Under the pieces are notes generated by a model. It was not told the DNA's origin. It searched no databases and was given only the letters and a program-made list of their open reading frames with translations. The position numbers and the translations under genes are program-made. This document shows, piece after piece, positions 18,662-31,372 of a DNA stretch of 64,000 nucleotides. The stretch comes from Erythroxylum novogranatense. Lineage: Eukaryota; Streptophyta; Magnoliopsida; Malpighiales; Erythroxylaceae. Position 1 is the first letter of the stretch. Each line of letters begins with the position of its first letter. Location: assembly GCA_029891385.1 (NCBI GenBank), contig CM057231.1, positions 67,844,990-67,908,989 of the forward strand. Direction: 5' to 3'.

Positions 18662-21020
18662 TGTTGGACCTCGTTTTTGGAGCCCAACATTCAGAGTCAT
18701 AAAATGTGATCTTCATTACCCCGTATTTTTGGATTCCAACTCTTGCTCTTATGTCAAACAATGTTAGGCTCGAGTCCTGTTCCCTATCCCGAGGTGACTG
18801 CTCGGGGTCGTCGAATAAGGATCACACGAGAAGAGGGTCAAAAGGCTTTAAATAGCAAAGAGAAGTGGTAGCGTGTACTGTGGCGAGTTCGTCGCGACAA
18901 ACACCTGAGAGTAATCTCCTAGCCCTTTTGAGTCAAATATGCCATAGCAAAAGTCATTCTTCGCCGCAATGAAGTCGACTTTAGAAAGGTTCGCTGTGGC
19001 AAACCTCTGGCTTCGTTGCGGCAAGATCCTCATAATCCAAAACCCAGACTCCAACATTCAAACATCCTAAACAAACACATACATTGAAATCTAACCATCC
19101 AAACTGAACCATAAGCTAAACAGAATCATACACAAAAGAAACTTCAATTCTCCATTTCATTACTAATTCCAAAGAGTTTGAACAAACTTTACTTACATAA
19201 CATCATACATATCAAAGCTTAATAGAAATACAAAATGATGCTCAATGTTGAAATGCCTATAAAGCTATCCGATAAGTCACTAACTTAGTACAAAGTCTCT
19301 AACTATCTTGGAGTTTTCGATGCCTTGCAAGGATCAACTTTTATATTGTTCCGCATCCGAAGAGGGTTTCATGGAAACAGAATGGAGAAACCGAAGTTTA
19401 CACTATGAATATAATGAGTCCATTTTCGAAGCTCATATGCTAGAAGCAGGCAGTTGGGAGAAGGCTCTTGTCAACATGCACGTGACAAACAGAAAGGTTC
19501 CACTCTCACCCAAACAAAAGCACATAATCATGCTCAAATCATTTTATCATATGATCATACTTTCATGCTTTTTCTTCTTTTCATTTATACAAAATGTTAT
19601 AACCTTTTTCAAGGTATAACATAATCATTGTTCAACATGCATTTTCAAACATTCACAATGATTTCAATTTTAAGAAAATCAAATTCAAACAATTCTACAT
19701 ATCATACAAGAGGCAAGAATTTGCCCAATTACACAATAACTATAAATACATTACCCACCTAATTTCGTTTGAATTCCAAGATCAATATTGAATTTCCTCT
19801 TGCTCTTAGGTAAGGTTTCCTTAATTTACTAAACACAACAATTTCTCATTCAATCCAAATTCAAATGAAAAATCATAAAACTTTAATAATTAAAACATGC
19901 TAAAATTGAACTATAACCTCTTTCAAAATTTAGACTTTCGGGTCAATTTTTTCATGATCATTATGGTCAGTTAAATGAAGCAATTTGAGAACACTTTCTT
20001 CTATAAAAATATTCCTCATTGTCTTAAGTTTCTCGTGACACCTAAATCATTCAATTTGGTTCAGTAATCTGAAAGTTATACTCCAAACATTTTCGGACTG
20101 TTCTTATACTAAAACAATATTCTGTACTCAACTTCCTTACACAACTTGGAATCATTAAAGACTTAAATTAAACTTTATTTCTTCATAAAACTTGTATATC
20201 TATGTGTCTATTTTACTCAAAATCAAAAATTAGTCAATTTGGATAACTAAATAAAAAGTTATGCTCAGAATACCGAAGCATGTTCGGTGTAGGAAAATTC
20301 GGCATTGTCGCAGCGAAGCCAGAAGTTCGCCGCGGAGAACTTCCACATAAACTTACAAATTTCTAGCCCTTTCATCTCATTTTCTAGATTTCTCACCCCC
20401 AAAATCTTACACCTGACACATATTATACAAAAATCATCCTTTCTACTTCATTTTCAACTTCATTTCAACCCAAAATCATTCACAAACCAATTCATAAGCT
20501 ATACTTGTTCATCAACCAAAAAGATTAAAACATTTTCATATACTATTCATCAACAACTTCCTACACACATTCAACTTCATTTTTAATTCTAAGTATTGTT
20601 AAATATGTTTCATCCAACAATCAAGAAGGGTTAATGCTTATACTTTCTTGTTTGGCTTCAAATTATTCAAGATCTCTAAAACCCTAGCTTGATTTTCTCT
20701 TCTCTTCTTTTCTTCTCACACCCACGACATTCTCTCTTCTTCTTCTAATTCAATACCACATTCTAGTCAAATCTTCCAATTTTTCCCTTCATTTACCTTG
20801 TCATTCCCATTTTTCCCCTTCTTTGTCTTTTATGTCTCTAACTCCTTTAATCCACGTAACACTATATAAATTCTAAGTAAATTCCAATCCTTCCATCAAA
20901 TTCTAATCTCTATTCATGCTTACTAAATTTAATGACCCAATTCTTGAAATAAATAAATAAGCAAACAAACAAAACACAAATAAATTGATAATAATTGAAA
21001 AAAAAAATCGAGGTCTAACA
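18662..21020 (-). mobile_element. 2.4 kb minus-strand TGTTGG-type solo LTR
   Basis: The ends are TGTTGGACCTCG and CGAGGTCTAACA. The flanks are CCTTA (18657-18661) and TCTTA (21021-21025), a target-site duplication with one change. It carries the conserved block at 19372-19500 but lacks the GAGCT hairpin block, apparently by a deletion near 19340. The 3' cassette at 18850-19030 and the upstream GC-rich cluster at 20300-20341 follow the pattern of the 13856 copy. The leader is purine-rich on minus near 20690-20760. No coding domains. It interrupts the gag of element H. Confidence 0.8.
18850..19030 (-). repeat. Decayed GC-rich palindrome cassette
   Basis: GTTCGTCGCGACAAA, TTCGCCGCAATGAAGTCGAC, GGTTCGCTGTGGCAAAC and TTCGTTGCGGCAAG look like TTCGCCGCGGCGAA or TTCGTCGCGACGAA palindromes with C to T and G to A changes. 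Same relative position as 13971-14135. Confidence 0.6.
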
Positions 21021-21325
21021 TCTTAAGGAATCGAAACAAGATGAGCAATTTTCCTATCTATGTAGTGTGTTTTCTATGGTCAATGTTAATGTACCCTTGT
21101 TAGATATGATTAGAATCATTCTGGCTTACTTCAAGTTCTTGAAGGAACTAAGCACCAAGAAATGAAAGTTTAAGCCTAACATAAAGATGATGGTTTTGAA
21201 AGTAGTAAGTGCAATTCTGCAAAGAACATTTACCCCCCAAGTTAAAAGACCCAGTACATTTTATTGTGAAAGTATCAATGGGCAATGTTGATGAGGTTAA
21301 GGGTATGTTTAATCATGGAGTAAGC
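21021..21325 (+). pseudogene. Athila-like gag end and protease start (element H), part 2
   Basis: The plus frame gives V-N-V-N-V-P-L-L-D-M and Y-F-K-F-L-K-E-L, the C-terminal gag helix also seen in Athila-A near 43190. After a stop and a frameshift comes L-P-P-K-L-K-D-P, the start of the Athila protease. The active-site region is mutated: the DLGAS position reads N-H-G-V-S, so the catalytic aspartate is lost. At 21325 the protease is cut by a TGTAAGG-type insertion and resumes at about 31377. Confidence 0.7.
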
Positions 21326-22964
21326 TGTAAGGCCCCAAATTATACCCTAGTTAAATTGTTATATGTTCATGAAAGTACATGTGTGATAAGTGTTGAAACT
21401 AAGCTATGATTTGAATGTGAATTGCATATATCTAGAATTTTGGTCTAATGGATTATATTTAGTGATTTGGAATTAATTGATACCATTAGAGAATTGAGGT
21501 ATTAAAATGTACATTTGGACTAGGACAATTGTCAAGTGGCAAGTCAAGTTGGTACATAGAAAATTAAAATGACTAAGCCTATGAGTTAGTGACATTTGGC
21601 ATAGATAATGCATTGAAATTTGGCAACATTGGTTGAGTGACAAGTGGCCTAATTGAATTGTTACATTTCACTGCCACATATGAAGACATGTAGGTTGCTT
21701 TAATGAAGTATAAGTATCACACTTTCATGTGTGGCATGTGGACATTGCAAACCAAGACACCTTGCATTCAAAGAGTTAGGCAAGTGATGAATCATCTTCA
21801 CCTTTGAAGTTTCAGCAGCCTTCTCTCTACATTTTGCTCCTCCCCACAAAAACCTCATACTCCCTCCTTATGGAATTTTGCTTGATTTTGGATCATCTTG
21901 CTATGTTCTGTACTATTGTCTTGTTAGTGTTGAAATTTGCACCTTGATCATAGATGTGTGCTGATTACTTGGAATGGCTATAATAGCTGGTTCTTTGGAG
22001 TTAAAATTTGAGGTTAAGAAGGTAAAGGAATGTTAAACTTTATTGCATGCTATAATATGAATATTTGATGCTTGAATTGGATAGAATATGTGTTCAATTA
22101 ATGATGAATTGAGGTCTGGAACATGATACTTGTTTGATAACTTTTGCTTTAGATGTTGATACTTGAATGATCATGGATTGTGAGATGCTTAATGAATGAT
22201 TTTTGAATTGGTTTGGACATAAATTTGATGAGGTATTGAAGCATAAATAAGGTAGAATTGGTGTGAAATTGATGGACTTTGGTGAAGGTCTGTCAAATGG
22301 AAGTGAAGAAGTTAAGTTTTGGAAACAAACTTAAGGTTGTGGGTAAGTAAACCTTCGATTCACTCACCCATGATCATGGGATTTATAAGGCACATTCCCA
22401 TAGTTGTGGGAAATGGTTAGGAAGGTGAAAAACTTGGTTTTGTGCAATTATTGAACTATATAAGGTTAGATCATTTTATTTGGTACATTAGGACTTAATT
22501 GGACTTGTTTAAGGTGTGAAATGAACTTAAATTAAGGTTAGATTAATTGACTAAAAATTAATTTAGTTATGGATTGTTAATTGAGTTAATTACTTAAGGA
22601 ATGTGTGGTTAGTAAATAATGTGTCTAATGTTGAAATGTATGGTGTGTTCAAGGATGAATGTGTCTTTATGAGCACAAATATGTTTCAAAGGATTTATGT
22701 GATGTGAATTGAATTTTATTGTTTGTGAATTGGGAATTTGTGTAATGATATGTAATGTGTAAATACATAATGTATGTATTAGTACATTATTGCAAATGTT
22801 TATGTTCATGAGGTATGTTAAGTTGTTGGATATGAAAGATTATGTTCAATTTAAGAACAAATGGAATAAAGACATATGTTATACATTACATCTTTTACAT
22901 GAGATCCTGAAATCTAAAATGGTTTGTTTTAAAACTGTCAAACCCTATTCGTGGCTAAATAGGC

Positions 22965-23246
22965 ATGCCTAGGAGGTATGCAGCTGCTTTTGTAACCAAA
23001 CACTAAGGTGTCTTCTGTGACTCGACACTTTAGTGTCTTTAGTGCCAGAAACTCCGATGTCTTCTAATTTTAGACACTTCTATGTCTTATGTTTTATAGA
23101 CTTAAGTCTCTTCTATTTTAGATACCAAACATGGCTATCTTCTATTCTAGTCCCGTTACCCACTTCTATAAAAAGAATTAGTAGGCTAACTTATTTTGTA
23201 TTCTATTACATGTTCAGTTCTGATATAGTCAAGCTCTATTCTGAAA
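22965..23246 (+). repeat. Short-motif array (GACACTTTAGTGTC then TCTATTTTAGATA types), first half
   Basis: Units such as ACACTAAGGTGTCTTC, GACACTTTAGTGTCTTT and GACACTTCTATGTCTTA are degenerate palindromes with about 20-base spacing. They grade into TTCTATTTTAGATACC and TTCTGATATAGTCAAG units. The array resumes at 30672 after the nested insertion. Confidence 0.55.
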
Positions 23247-25739
23247 TGTAGCACCCCACTCCCGCAAGACCCAAACCCGCATCGATGGGTGATATCTGGC
23301 CCGTAAGGGTGACGTGCTAAAACACTCAAGACCTTTTAAAAATCTGTATAAATTTTTTTGAATCACAAACACAATGTGCAGAAATCGATACTCAAATTGG
23401 GCCGACATTCATTCATAAACAATTTCAATTAACACAAAATTGTCAACAAAATTTTCAATAACCATTTGGCCCCTTTCACAAGTACAAAACACTTAAGTCT
23501 TTTCAGAATACCAATTTATACCAAAAGTTGCAGAGTATACAATTCAATACAAAATAGAGAAATGCAATGCAGATGCGAATTGATCCCGACCTCTATCCTT
23601 CACTTGAATGCTGTAGGTATACTCCTGTTCACCTAACGAGGTATTCTTCTGATCCTGAAAAATAATTCCAAATTTTGGATGAGTTTTGCGAACTCAATGA
23701 GTGAACCATCATTGATGAGTTCACCGGATCATAAACACATATCACATATTTCACAGATATTCATTTAATGGATATCGATCTTATAATGCTATGTGTATGA
23801 GACTCACATTCTTTCTTATTGTTGTGACCGAGTTCCTGTCACATACATATACAAATACTGACCCATAGGGCTCAATCAGAACAGAGTTACAGAGCATAGG
23901 TCTGTGTGCAGAACATATATCATGAAGCAAAGCTCTACGTGGAAGCGCTTCATACTGGCTACTCAAGTCACAACTCTTTTATCTGAGCATGCATTTTATA
24001 AAATGCATCAAATATTGATTATGCCATATCAGATAATCACATGCGATGTTTAATCAAAAACTCATTATCATCGGACCTAAGTTCGGCATTCAACTTTCGT
24101 TGAGAATTCACATATCATGCAGGATTTTAGATCAAATCAAAGCACTTCCAATATCTATATCCATATAACAAACTCCTCGGACTTTAAGTCCGAAATTCAA
24201 ATCAAATCATAAATAATTTATAATTGAAAGTTAACACATCAAATAAATTCAAAGTAAATCAATCTTAGAAAATCATCTAGGTTGACTCACAGTACGCTCC
24301 AAAAATAGAATTTGTTTCCAAATTCTGGATACGCCTATATGCAGAGGTTTAACCTGCATGACACAATTTATGCAATACACAATTCACACCTGTTACAAAA
24401 CTCATTTATGTCCAAATAATTATATGGGCTATGTACAATGCATGCTTAATGACAATCACGGGTATATGTTCTAGAACACATTTTATGCTCATTCCCATTT
24501 CATAATTCATAAGTTTCTAATTTAACTGAGATTTTAGACTTTATTTGTACATAATCTTTCTAAATTCTCCTTTCAATCTTTACCCTTTACTTGTGTCTAG
24601 CTTATTCATAAGCTTACAGCTCAAGAACACTTGGTTACCTTATATCATAACTCAATTTCTCGTCATCTCTTTTCTAACCTCATATGATCTTAAAATATCC
24701 AAATTCTCATCTAATAGGAATCCAATTGAAAATACCATAATGCAAAATCACTAAAATTGATTCTAGAATACTTAAACCCAAGCATTTTCTAAACTCCATG
24801 AACTAGAATCCTTCCAAAAATCCAAAAAATTCAAAATGATCTTACCTTGATTCTTCACCAAATGAAGAGATCTTTAGCTCAAATGGAAACTCTTTTCTTC
24901 CTCTTCCTTTTTCTCTTCTTGGACAGTTTCAAAATCTTTCTTGAAGACTAAGAAGAATTAAACCCTAACCCACTCTCTTCTTTTCTCTCAAACCACCAAA
25001 CTCTCTTTCCCTTTCTCTCTCATTTTCATTATTCTCTTCTGCTTATCCTCCCATTCACATTTTTCTTCTTCATTTATAAGCAAGACAACACTTTTTCTTC
25101 CAATTATGCCCTTAATGATTGAGATTTGTCTCATTTGCCCTACCAATTATGCCTTATGTCTTTTATACTTAAGTGTCTTTCCAAAAATACCCTTGAATAT
25201 TCTAACATAACTCTTTCTTCTAAAAATGTGTTCTCCCTTGTCCTAAGTTTCCAATGACACCAAAATCAATCCATTTCGTTCAATGATTCGAAAGATACAC
25301 TTCAAACATTTTTGGACTGCTCTTGTCTAAATCAGTATACTATGCACAACTTCTATCCAAATTTAAAATACCTTAGAAACTGAATTAGATTATAATTTCT
25401 CATACCATTTGTAGCTCTATGTCTCCAGTTCATCACAAATCAAAAATCATCCCATTTGGAGCTCTACCGATCTGAAAACCATCAAAATACTGAAGTATGT
25501 TCAGTGGAATAATCCCAGTTCATATTATTTAAGAGCACACTCACAGTTCCCATCCCACATTTTTCACTTAATCCTTCTCAATTCATTTCATATGGCTATG
25601 ATTTTTGTTGAAGATGTAGAGCAATGTATTAGGAGTCCAATGGTTCAAGAATCAAGTCATTTGGGTGTCTAGAAAAGAAGTTATGGCTAAAGAATCAAAT
25701 CTAGTTTTGTCCTCAGTCATATAGAACCTGTCTTGGGAC

Positions 25740-27740
25740 AATTAACATAACTTTCACTATAGATGTAAGATTGGAGTGTTCTTTAGATGGTTTAAGAGAG
25801 GACTTCAAGATATACATATTTCATTAAAACCTTGAAGACAAATTATGTCATAGAGAGGGTCATAATTGGACCAGACTATACAGGATGAACAGTAACCCAG
25901 AAAATGTTTATGAACAGTAACACATAAGATGCTTATGAACAGTAACACAGAAGATGTTTTACAATTAGCATACATTTCTCTATAGATATTGAATTTAGGT
26001 GTTCTTTAGATGGTTCAAAAGAGGACTTCAAGAGCTACAACTTTCATGAAGACCTCAAAGACCAATTCTATCATCTGAAGGGTCAAAAATAAAACAAAAG
26101 ATAGGCCAAAAAGACAGAAGATAGCAAAACACAGAAGATAACAAAAACACAGAAGGAAGGGAAAAATTGCTATAACTTTCCCTATAGATATTGGATCAAG
26201 GTATTCTTTATATTTTTCTAAAGAGGACTTCAAGAGCTACAACTTTTATGAAGACCTCAAAGACCAATTCTATCTTTTGAGGGGTCAAAACTAGAACAAA
26301 AGATAGAACAAAAAGACAAAAGATAGCAAAACACAGAAGATAGCAAAAAGACAGAAGGAAGTGAAAATTTGCTATAAATTTCTCTAAAAATATAAGATCA
26401 AGGTGTTCTTTATATGGTTCAAAAGAGGAATTCAAGATCTAAAACTTTCAGAAGACCTCAAAGACCAATTATATCTTCAAAGGGGTCAAAAATAGAACAG
26501 AAGATAGGACAAAAAGACAGAAGATAGCAAAACACAAGATAGCAAAAAGATATAAGGAAGTTAAAAATTGCTATAACTTTCCCTACAGATATCAGATCAA
26601 AGTGTTTTTTATATGGTTAGAAAGAGGAATTTAATATCTATAACTTTTATGAAGACCTCAAAGACAAATTCCATCTTTAAAGGATAAAAAATGGAACAAA
26701 AGATGTTATATGAACAGTAACCCAGAAGAAGTTTATGAACAGTAACACAGAAGAAGCTTACAATTGTCATAACTTCCTCTACAGATATCTGATTTAGGTG
26801 TTCTTTAGATGGTTTGAAAGAGGATTTCAAGAGCTTCAACTTTCATAAGACCTTAAAGAAAAATTCCATCTTTTGAAGGATCAAAAATGGGATAGAAGAT
26901 GTGATATGAACAGTAACCCATAAGAAGTTTATGAATAGTAACACAGAAGAAGCTTGCAATTGTCATAACTTCCTCTAAAGATATTTGATTTATATGTTCT
27001 TTAGATGGTTTGAAAGAGGACTTCATGAGACCTCAAAGAGAAATTCCATCTTCTGAAGGATCAAAAATGGGACAGAAGATGTGATATGAACAGTAACCCA
27101 GAAGAAGTTTATGAACAGTAACACAGAAGAAGCTTGCAATTGTCATAACTTCCTATATAGATATTTGATTTAGGTGTTCTTTTAATGGTTTAAAAGATTA
27201 CTTCAAGAGCTACAACTTTTATAAAGACCTCAAAGACAAATTCCATCTTCTAAAGTATAAAAAATGGGACAGAAGATGTGATATGAACAGTAACCTAGAA
27301 GAAGTTTATGAATAGTAACACAGAAGAAGCTTGCAATTATCATAACTTCCTGTATAGATATCTGATTTACGTTTTCTTTATATGGTTTGAAAGAGGACCT
27401 CAAGAGCCACAACTTTTGTGAAGACCTCAAAGACAAATTCCATCTTTTGAAGGATAAAAAATGGGACAGAATATGTGATATGAACAGTAACACAAAAGAA
27501 GTTTATGAATAGTAACACAGAAGAAGCTTGAAATTGTCATAAGGTCCTCTACATATATCTGATTTAGGTTTTCTTTGGATAGTTTGAAAGAGGACTTCAA
27601 TAGCTACAAATTTTATGCGGACCTCAAAGACAAATTCTATCTTTTGAAGGATCAAAAATGGGATAGAAGTTGTGATATGAACAATAATCCAGAAGAATTT
27701 TATGAACAGTAACACAGAAGATGTTTTAGGCATGAATTTC
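25740..27740 (-). repeat. About 195-bp tandem array, block 1 (roughly 10 units)
   Basis: The anchor CTCTACAGATAT(C/T)TGATTTAGG recurs near 25745, 25975, 26175, 26375, 26577, 26770, 26965, 27146, 27345 and 27543. Each is followed by GTTCTTTAGATGGTT, AAAGAGGACTTCAAGAG and AAGACCTCAAAGA. Two unit types exist: one with AAAGACAGAAGATAGCAAAA runs (26040-26560), one with ATGAACAGTAACACAGAAGA runs (26700-27730). Confidence 0.85.
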
Positions 27741-27977
27741 TACTCCAATGTCCAAAATTCTCATACTATATTCCATTGGAAAGATAAATATTCCGTTGGA
27801 AAGATAACAGAAATATATACAACTCTCAAGAAGGCAACTTTGCCAAAATCTATCTAGATCAATCCTAAATTTTCCTTAAAGTCTGAAGATGAATTTTACA
27901 TTCATCCACCAATGTACTACACTCAATTCTCAATTCATGACAACCTTTGAGATTCATAAAGACATAATTTAAATTTG

Positions 27978-28055
27978 ATGTCTTCATAAGAAATGTATCC
28001 ATATGTTTCTAGTTTAATGTCTTCATAAGAAATGTATCCATATGTTTCTAGTTTA
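27978..28055. repeat. Exact 39-bp tandem duplication
   Basis: ATGTCTTCATAAGAAATG... is repeated at 27978 and 28017 without visible change. The second large segment has a single copy near 30255, so the duplication happened after the segments split. Confidence 0.85.
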
Positions 28056-28849
28056 ATCCAAATTAAGAATCATCTCGTTTGGATAACTAAAGAAAAAGTT
28101 GTGGCCAAAAGACTGAAGAACACTCAGTGAACATTTTCCAGATCACTACCTATTTGTTTCCAAATCTTTCCCTTTCACAACTCATAGCTAGATCACTCTT
28201 TATGTTCCCTCTACTTCTCATTTTTAATAAAATCACATTTAAAAACAATCATGCCCAAAAGTTGTCAATGAATGCATGTACACTTAGTTTTGTATGTGCA
28301 AAGATTTAAATTCACATACATGTATGTTGACATGTTGCTGGGCATGAAGTGCAAATTTTTTTCCTAAGTCTCACATTGCTATTCTCTCCATTTGAAATCT
28401 GGGTTCTATGCACTTCAAACATTTTTGGATTGCTCTTGTCCAAATCAGTATACTATGCACAACTTTTATCTAAAATTTAAACATCTTAGAAACTGAATTA
28501 GATTTCAATTTCTCATACCATTTGTATCTCCATGTCTCTAGTTTACCACAAATCAGAAATCATCCCATTTGGAGCTCTACCGATTCAGAAATCATCAAAA
28601 TACTGAAGTATGTTCAGTGGAATAACACCAGTTCATATCATTTAAGAGCACATTCACTGTACCCGTCCCACGTTTTTCACTCAATCCTTCTCAATTCATT
28701 TCAGATGGCTGTGATTTTTGTTGGAGATGTATAGTAATGTCATACGAGTCCAATGGTTCAAGAATCAAGTCATTTGGGTGTCTAGAGAAGATGTTATGGC
28801 CAAAGAATCAAATCTGGTTTTGTCCTCAGTCATAAAGAACTTGTCTTGG

Positions 28850-30030
28850 GACAATTAACATAACTTTTACTATAGATGTAAGATTGGGGTGTTCTTTAGA
28901 TGGTTTGAGAGAGGACTTTAAGATATAAATATTTCATTAATACCTTGAAGACAAATTATGTCATAGAGAGAGTCATAATTGGACTAGACTATACAGGATA
29001 AACAATAACCTAAAAGATGTTTATGAACAGTAACACAGAAGATGTTTTACAATTGACATAACTTTCTCTACAGATATTGAATTTAGGTGTTCTTTAGATG
29101 GTTCAAAAGAGGAATTCATGAGCTACAACTTTCATGAGGACTCAAAGATCAATTCTATTGTCTGAAGGGTCAAAAATAAAACAAAAGATAGGCCAAAAAG
29201 ATAGAAGATAGCAAAACACAGATGATAGTAAAAGGACAGAAGGAAGGGAAAATTTGCTATAACTTTCTCTACAGATATCGGATCAAGGTGTTCTTTATAT
29301 GGCTCGAAAGAAGACTTCAAGATCTAGAACTTGCATAAGACTTCAAAGACCAATTCTATCTTATAAGGGGTCAAAAATAGAACAAAAAATAGAAAAAAAA
29401 AGATAAAAAATAGCAAAATATAGAAGATAGCAAAAAGACAGAAGAAAGGGAAAAATTGCTATAACTTTCCCTATAGATATCAAATCAAGGTTTACTTTAT
29501 ATGGTTCAAAAGAGGACTTCAAGATCTACAACTTTCATACAAACCTTAAAGGCCAATTATATCTTATGAGGGTTCAAAAATAGAATAGAAGATAGGATAA
29601 AAAGACAGAAGATAGCAAAATACAGAAGATAGCAAAAAGACAGAAGGAAGGTAAAAATTGCTATAACTTTTCCTACATATATCATATCAAGGTGTTCTTT
29701 ATATGGTTCAAAAGAGGACTTCAAGAGATATAACTTTCATGAAGATCACAAAGACAAATTACATCTTTTGTAGGATTAAAAATGGGACAGAAGATGTGAT
29801 ATGAACAATAACCCAAAAGAAGTTTATGAACAGTAACACAGATGAAGCTTGTAATTGTTATAACTTCCTCTAAAGATATCTGATTTAGATGTTATTTGGA
29901 TGTTTTGAAAGAGGACTTCAAGATCTGCAACTTTCAAATTCCATCTTCTAAAGGATCACAAAAGGGACAGAAAATGTGATATAAATAGTAACCTAGAAGA
30001 AGTTTATGAACAGTAACACAGAAGATGTTT
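28850..30030 (-). repeat. About 195-bp tandem array, block 2 (roughly 6 units)
   Basis: The same anchor and unit types as block 1 recur near 28865, 29060, 29265, 29455, 29660 and 29862. Flanking sequence on both sides also matches block 1, for example 28408-28640 against 25300-25540 and 30040-30600 against 27740-28340. The two blocks are therefore parts of one large duplication. Confidence 0.8.
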
Positions 30031-30671
30031 TAGGCATGAATTTCGACTCCAATGTCCAAAATTCTCATACTATATACTGTCAGAAAGATAACAGAAAGAT
30101 CTACAAGGCAATGTTGCTAAAATCTATCTAGATCAATCCCAAATTTTCTTTAAATTCTGAAGATGAATTTAACATTCATCCACCAATGTACTACACTCAA
30201 TTCTCACTTCATGACAACCTTTGAGATTCTTAACGACAGAATTTAAATTCAATATCTTCATAAGAAATGTATCCATATGTTTCTATTTGAATTCAAATTA
30301 AGAATCATCTCGTTTGGATAACTAGAGAAAAAGTTGTGCTCAAAAGACTGAAGCACACTCAGTGAACATTTTCCAGATCACTACCTATTTATTTCCAAAT
30401 CTTTCCCTTTCATAACTCATACCTAGATCACTCTTTCTATTCCCTCTACTTCTCATTTTTAATATAATCACATTTAAAAAAAATCATATCTAGAAGTTGT
30501 CAATGAATGCATGTACACTTAGTTTTGTATGTGCGAAGATTCAAATTCACATACATGTACGCTGACATGCTGCTGGGCATGAAATGCAAAATTTTTTCCT
30601 AACTCTCACGTTGCTATTCTCTCCATTTGACATCTCGGTTCTAACCCTTAATATGGGGATGGGATGTTACA

Positions 30672-30870
30672 TGAAATAACTATATTATGTTCTGATATAA
30701 TCAGATACTATTTTGATACAGTCAAGTTCTATTCTGGTACTTTAAAGTTCTATTTTAATATTATGGTATTCTATTCGATACTTATAAGTTTTTCTCTGAA
30801 GCTAATATATCTTATTTTGATATGTTATATCCTATTTTGAGATACATATTGTTTGGATTACGCTTTAATA
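30672..30870 (+). repeat. AT-rich short-motif array, second half
   Basis: Repeats of GATACTATTTTGATACAG, CAAGTTCTATTCTGGTAC and CTATTTTGATATGTTATATC continue the array left at 23246. This confirms that 23247-30671 interrupted it. Confidence 0.55.
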
Positions 30871-31372
30871 TGGACAATTAAAGATTGTTTAAGATGTGAC
30901 CTGATTCTGTATATGTGAATATTAGATGACTATTAGAAATAGTCACCAATTTATATCTTGTTTAATTATTTCCCTACTAGGCTTTATGCTTAGCACAGTG
31001 GTTTTACCTCCATGTAAGTTCTGATAAGAAGGTTTAAAGACTGTGATAAAGAGAACCACAGTGGGCAAGGAGATTATGTTTTGTTTTGGAAATGTTAAGT
31101 TTGTTTTTTAGTTGTATTTAATATAATGAAACATATTGGAATTTGTATTTTGATTGATGGTTTGTAATAACCTTAATACAGGTTGGAATTGGATTTAAGT
31201 CTCGTATGTGATAAGTACCATGTGTATGTCATGTTCTGAATATAACCCAACATATGAAATGAAATGTATGTTAGTTGGGTTTCTGGAAAGGCTTTGGCAT
31301 GTTTTGGATTGTTTTAGTACTATTTTGTGTGGCATCTATATATCATCCTAGGGGGTATGTGGGCGCTAAACA

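Larger units (their letters stand above)
23247..30671 (-). mobile_element. 7.4 kb non-coding TGTAACATC-type LTR-like insertion with perfect TGAAA duplication
   Basis: Plus-strand ends are TGTAGCACCCCACTCCC and GGGGATGGGATGTTACA. They are flanked by TGAAA at 23242-23246 and 30672-30676. On minus it begins TGTAACATCCC and ends GGGGTGCTACA, a TG...CA element with inverted termini. Sense is probably minus: the phrase TTTGGTGAAGAATCAAGG followed by TAAGA (24845-24870 complement) matches the plus-strand LTR at 2206 after its purine-rich leader. There is no gag, pol or primer site. The bulk is tandem array (25740-27740 and 28850-30030) in a larger duplication (about 25297-28404 against 28405-30640). 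It is either an extreme solo LTR or a large non-autonomous derivative. Confidence 0.75.
21326..31372 (+). mobile_element. TGTAAGG-type LTR-like insertion into the element H protease
   Basis: It begins TGTAAGGCCCC and appears to end near GGGCGCTAAACA at 31372. Left flank TAAGC (21321-21325) and nearby right TAAAC (31377-31381) suggest a degraded duplication, with four extra bases before the right copy. Protease reading in the host element resumes just after. About 2.6 kb remains once the nested 23247-30671 insertion is removed. No gag or pol, so a solo-type LTR is likely. Features include a TATA-like GTATAAGTATC near 21707 and a short-motif array split by the nested insertion. Orientation is tentative. 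Confidence 0.5.

Noticed and set aside
19308..19619. 103-residue plus ORF
   Set aside because: It lies antisense to the conserved block of a minus-strand LTR and is not open in the other copies.
26015..29320. Series of similar minus-strand ORFs of 60-90 residues with hydrophobic stretches
   Set aside because: They are read through the 195-bp tandem repeats. The repeated peptide follows from the DNA repeat, with no start or frame conservation beyond it.
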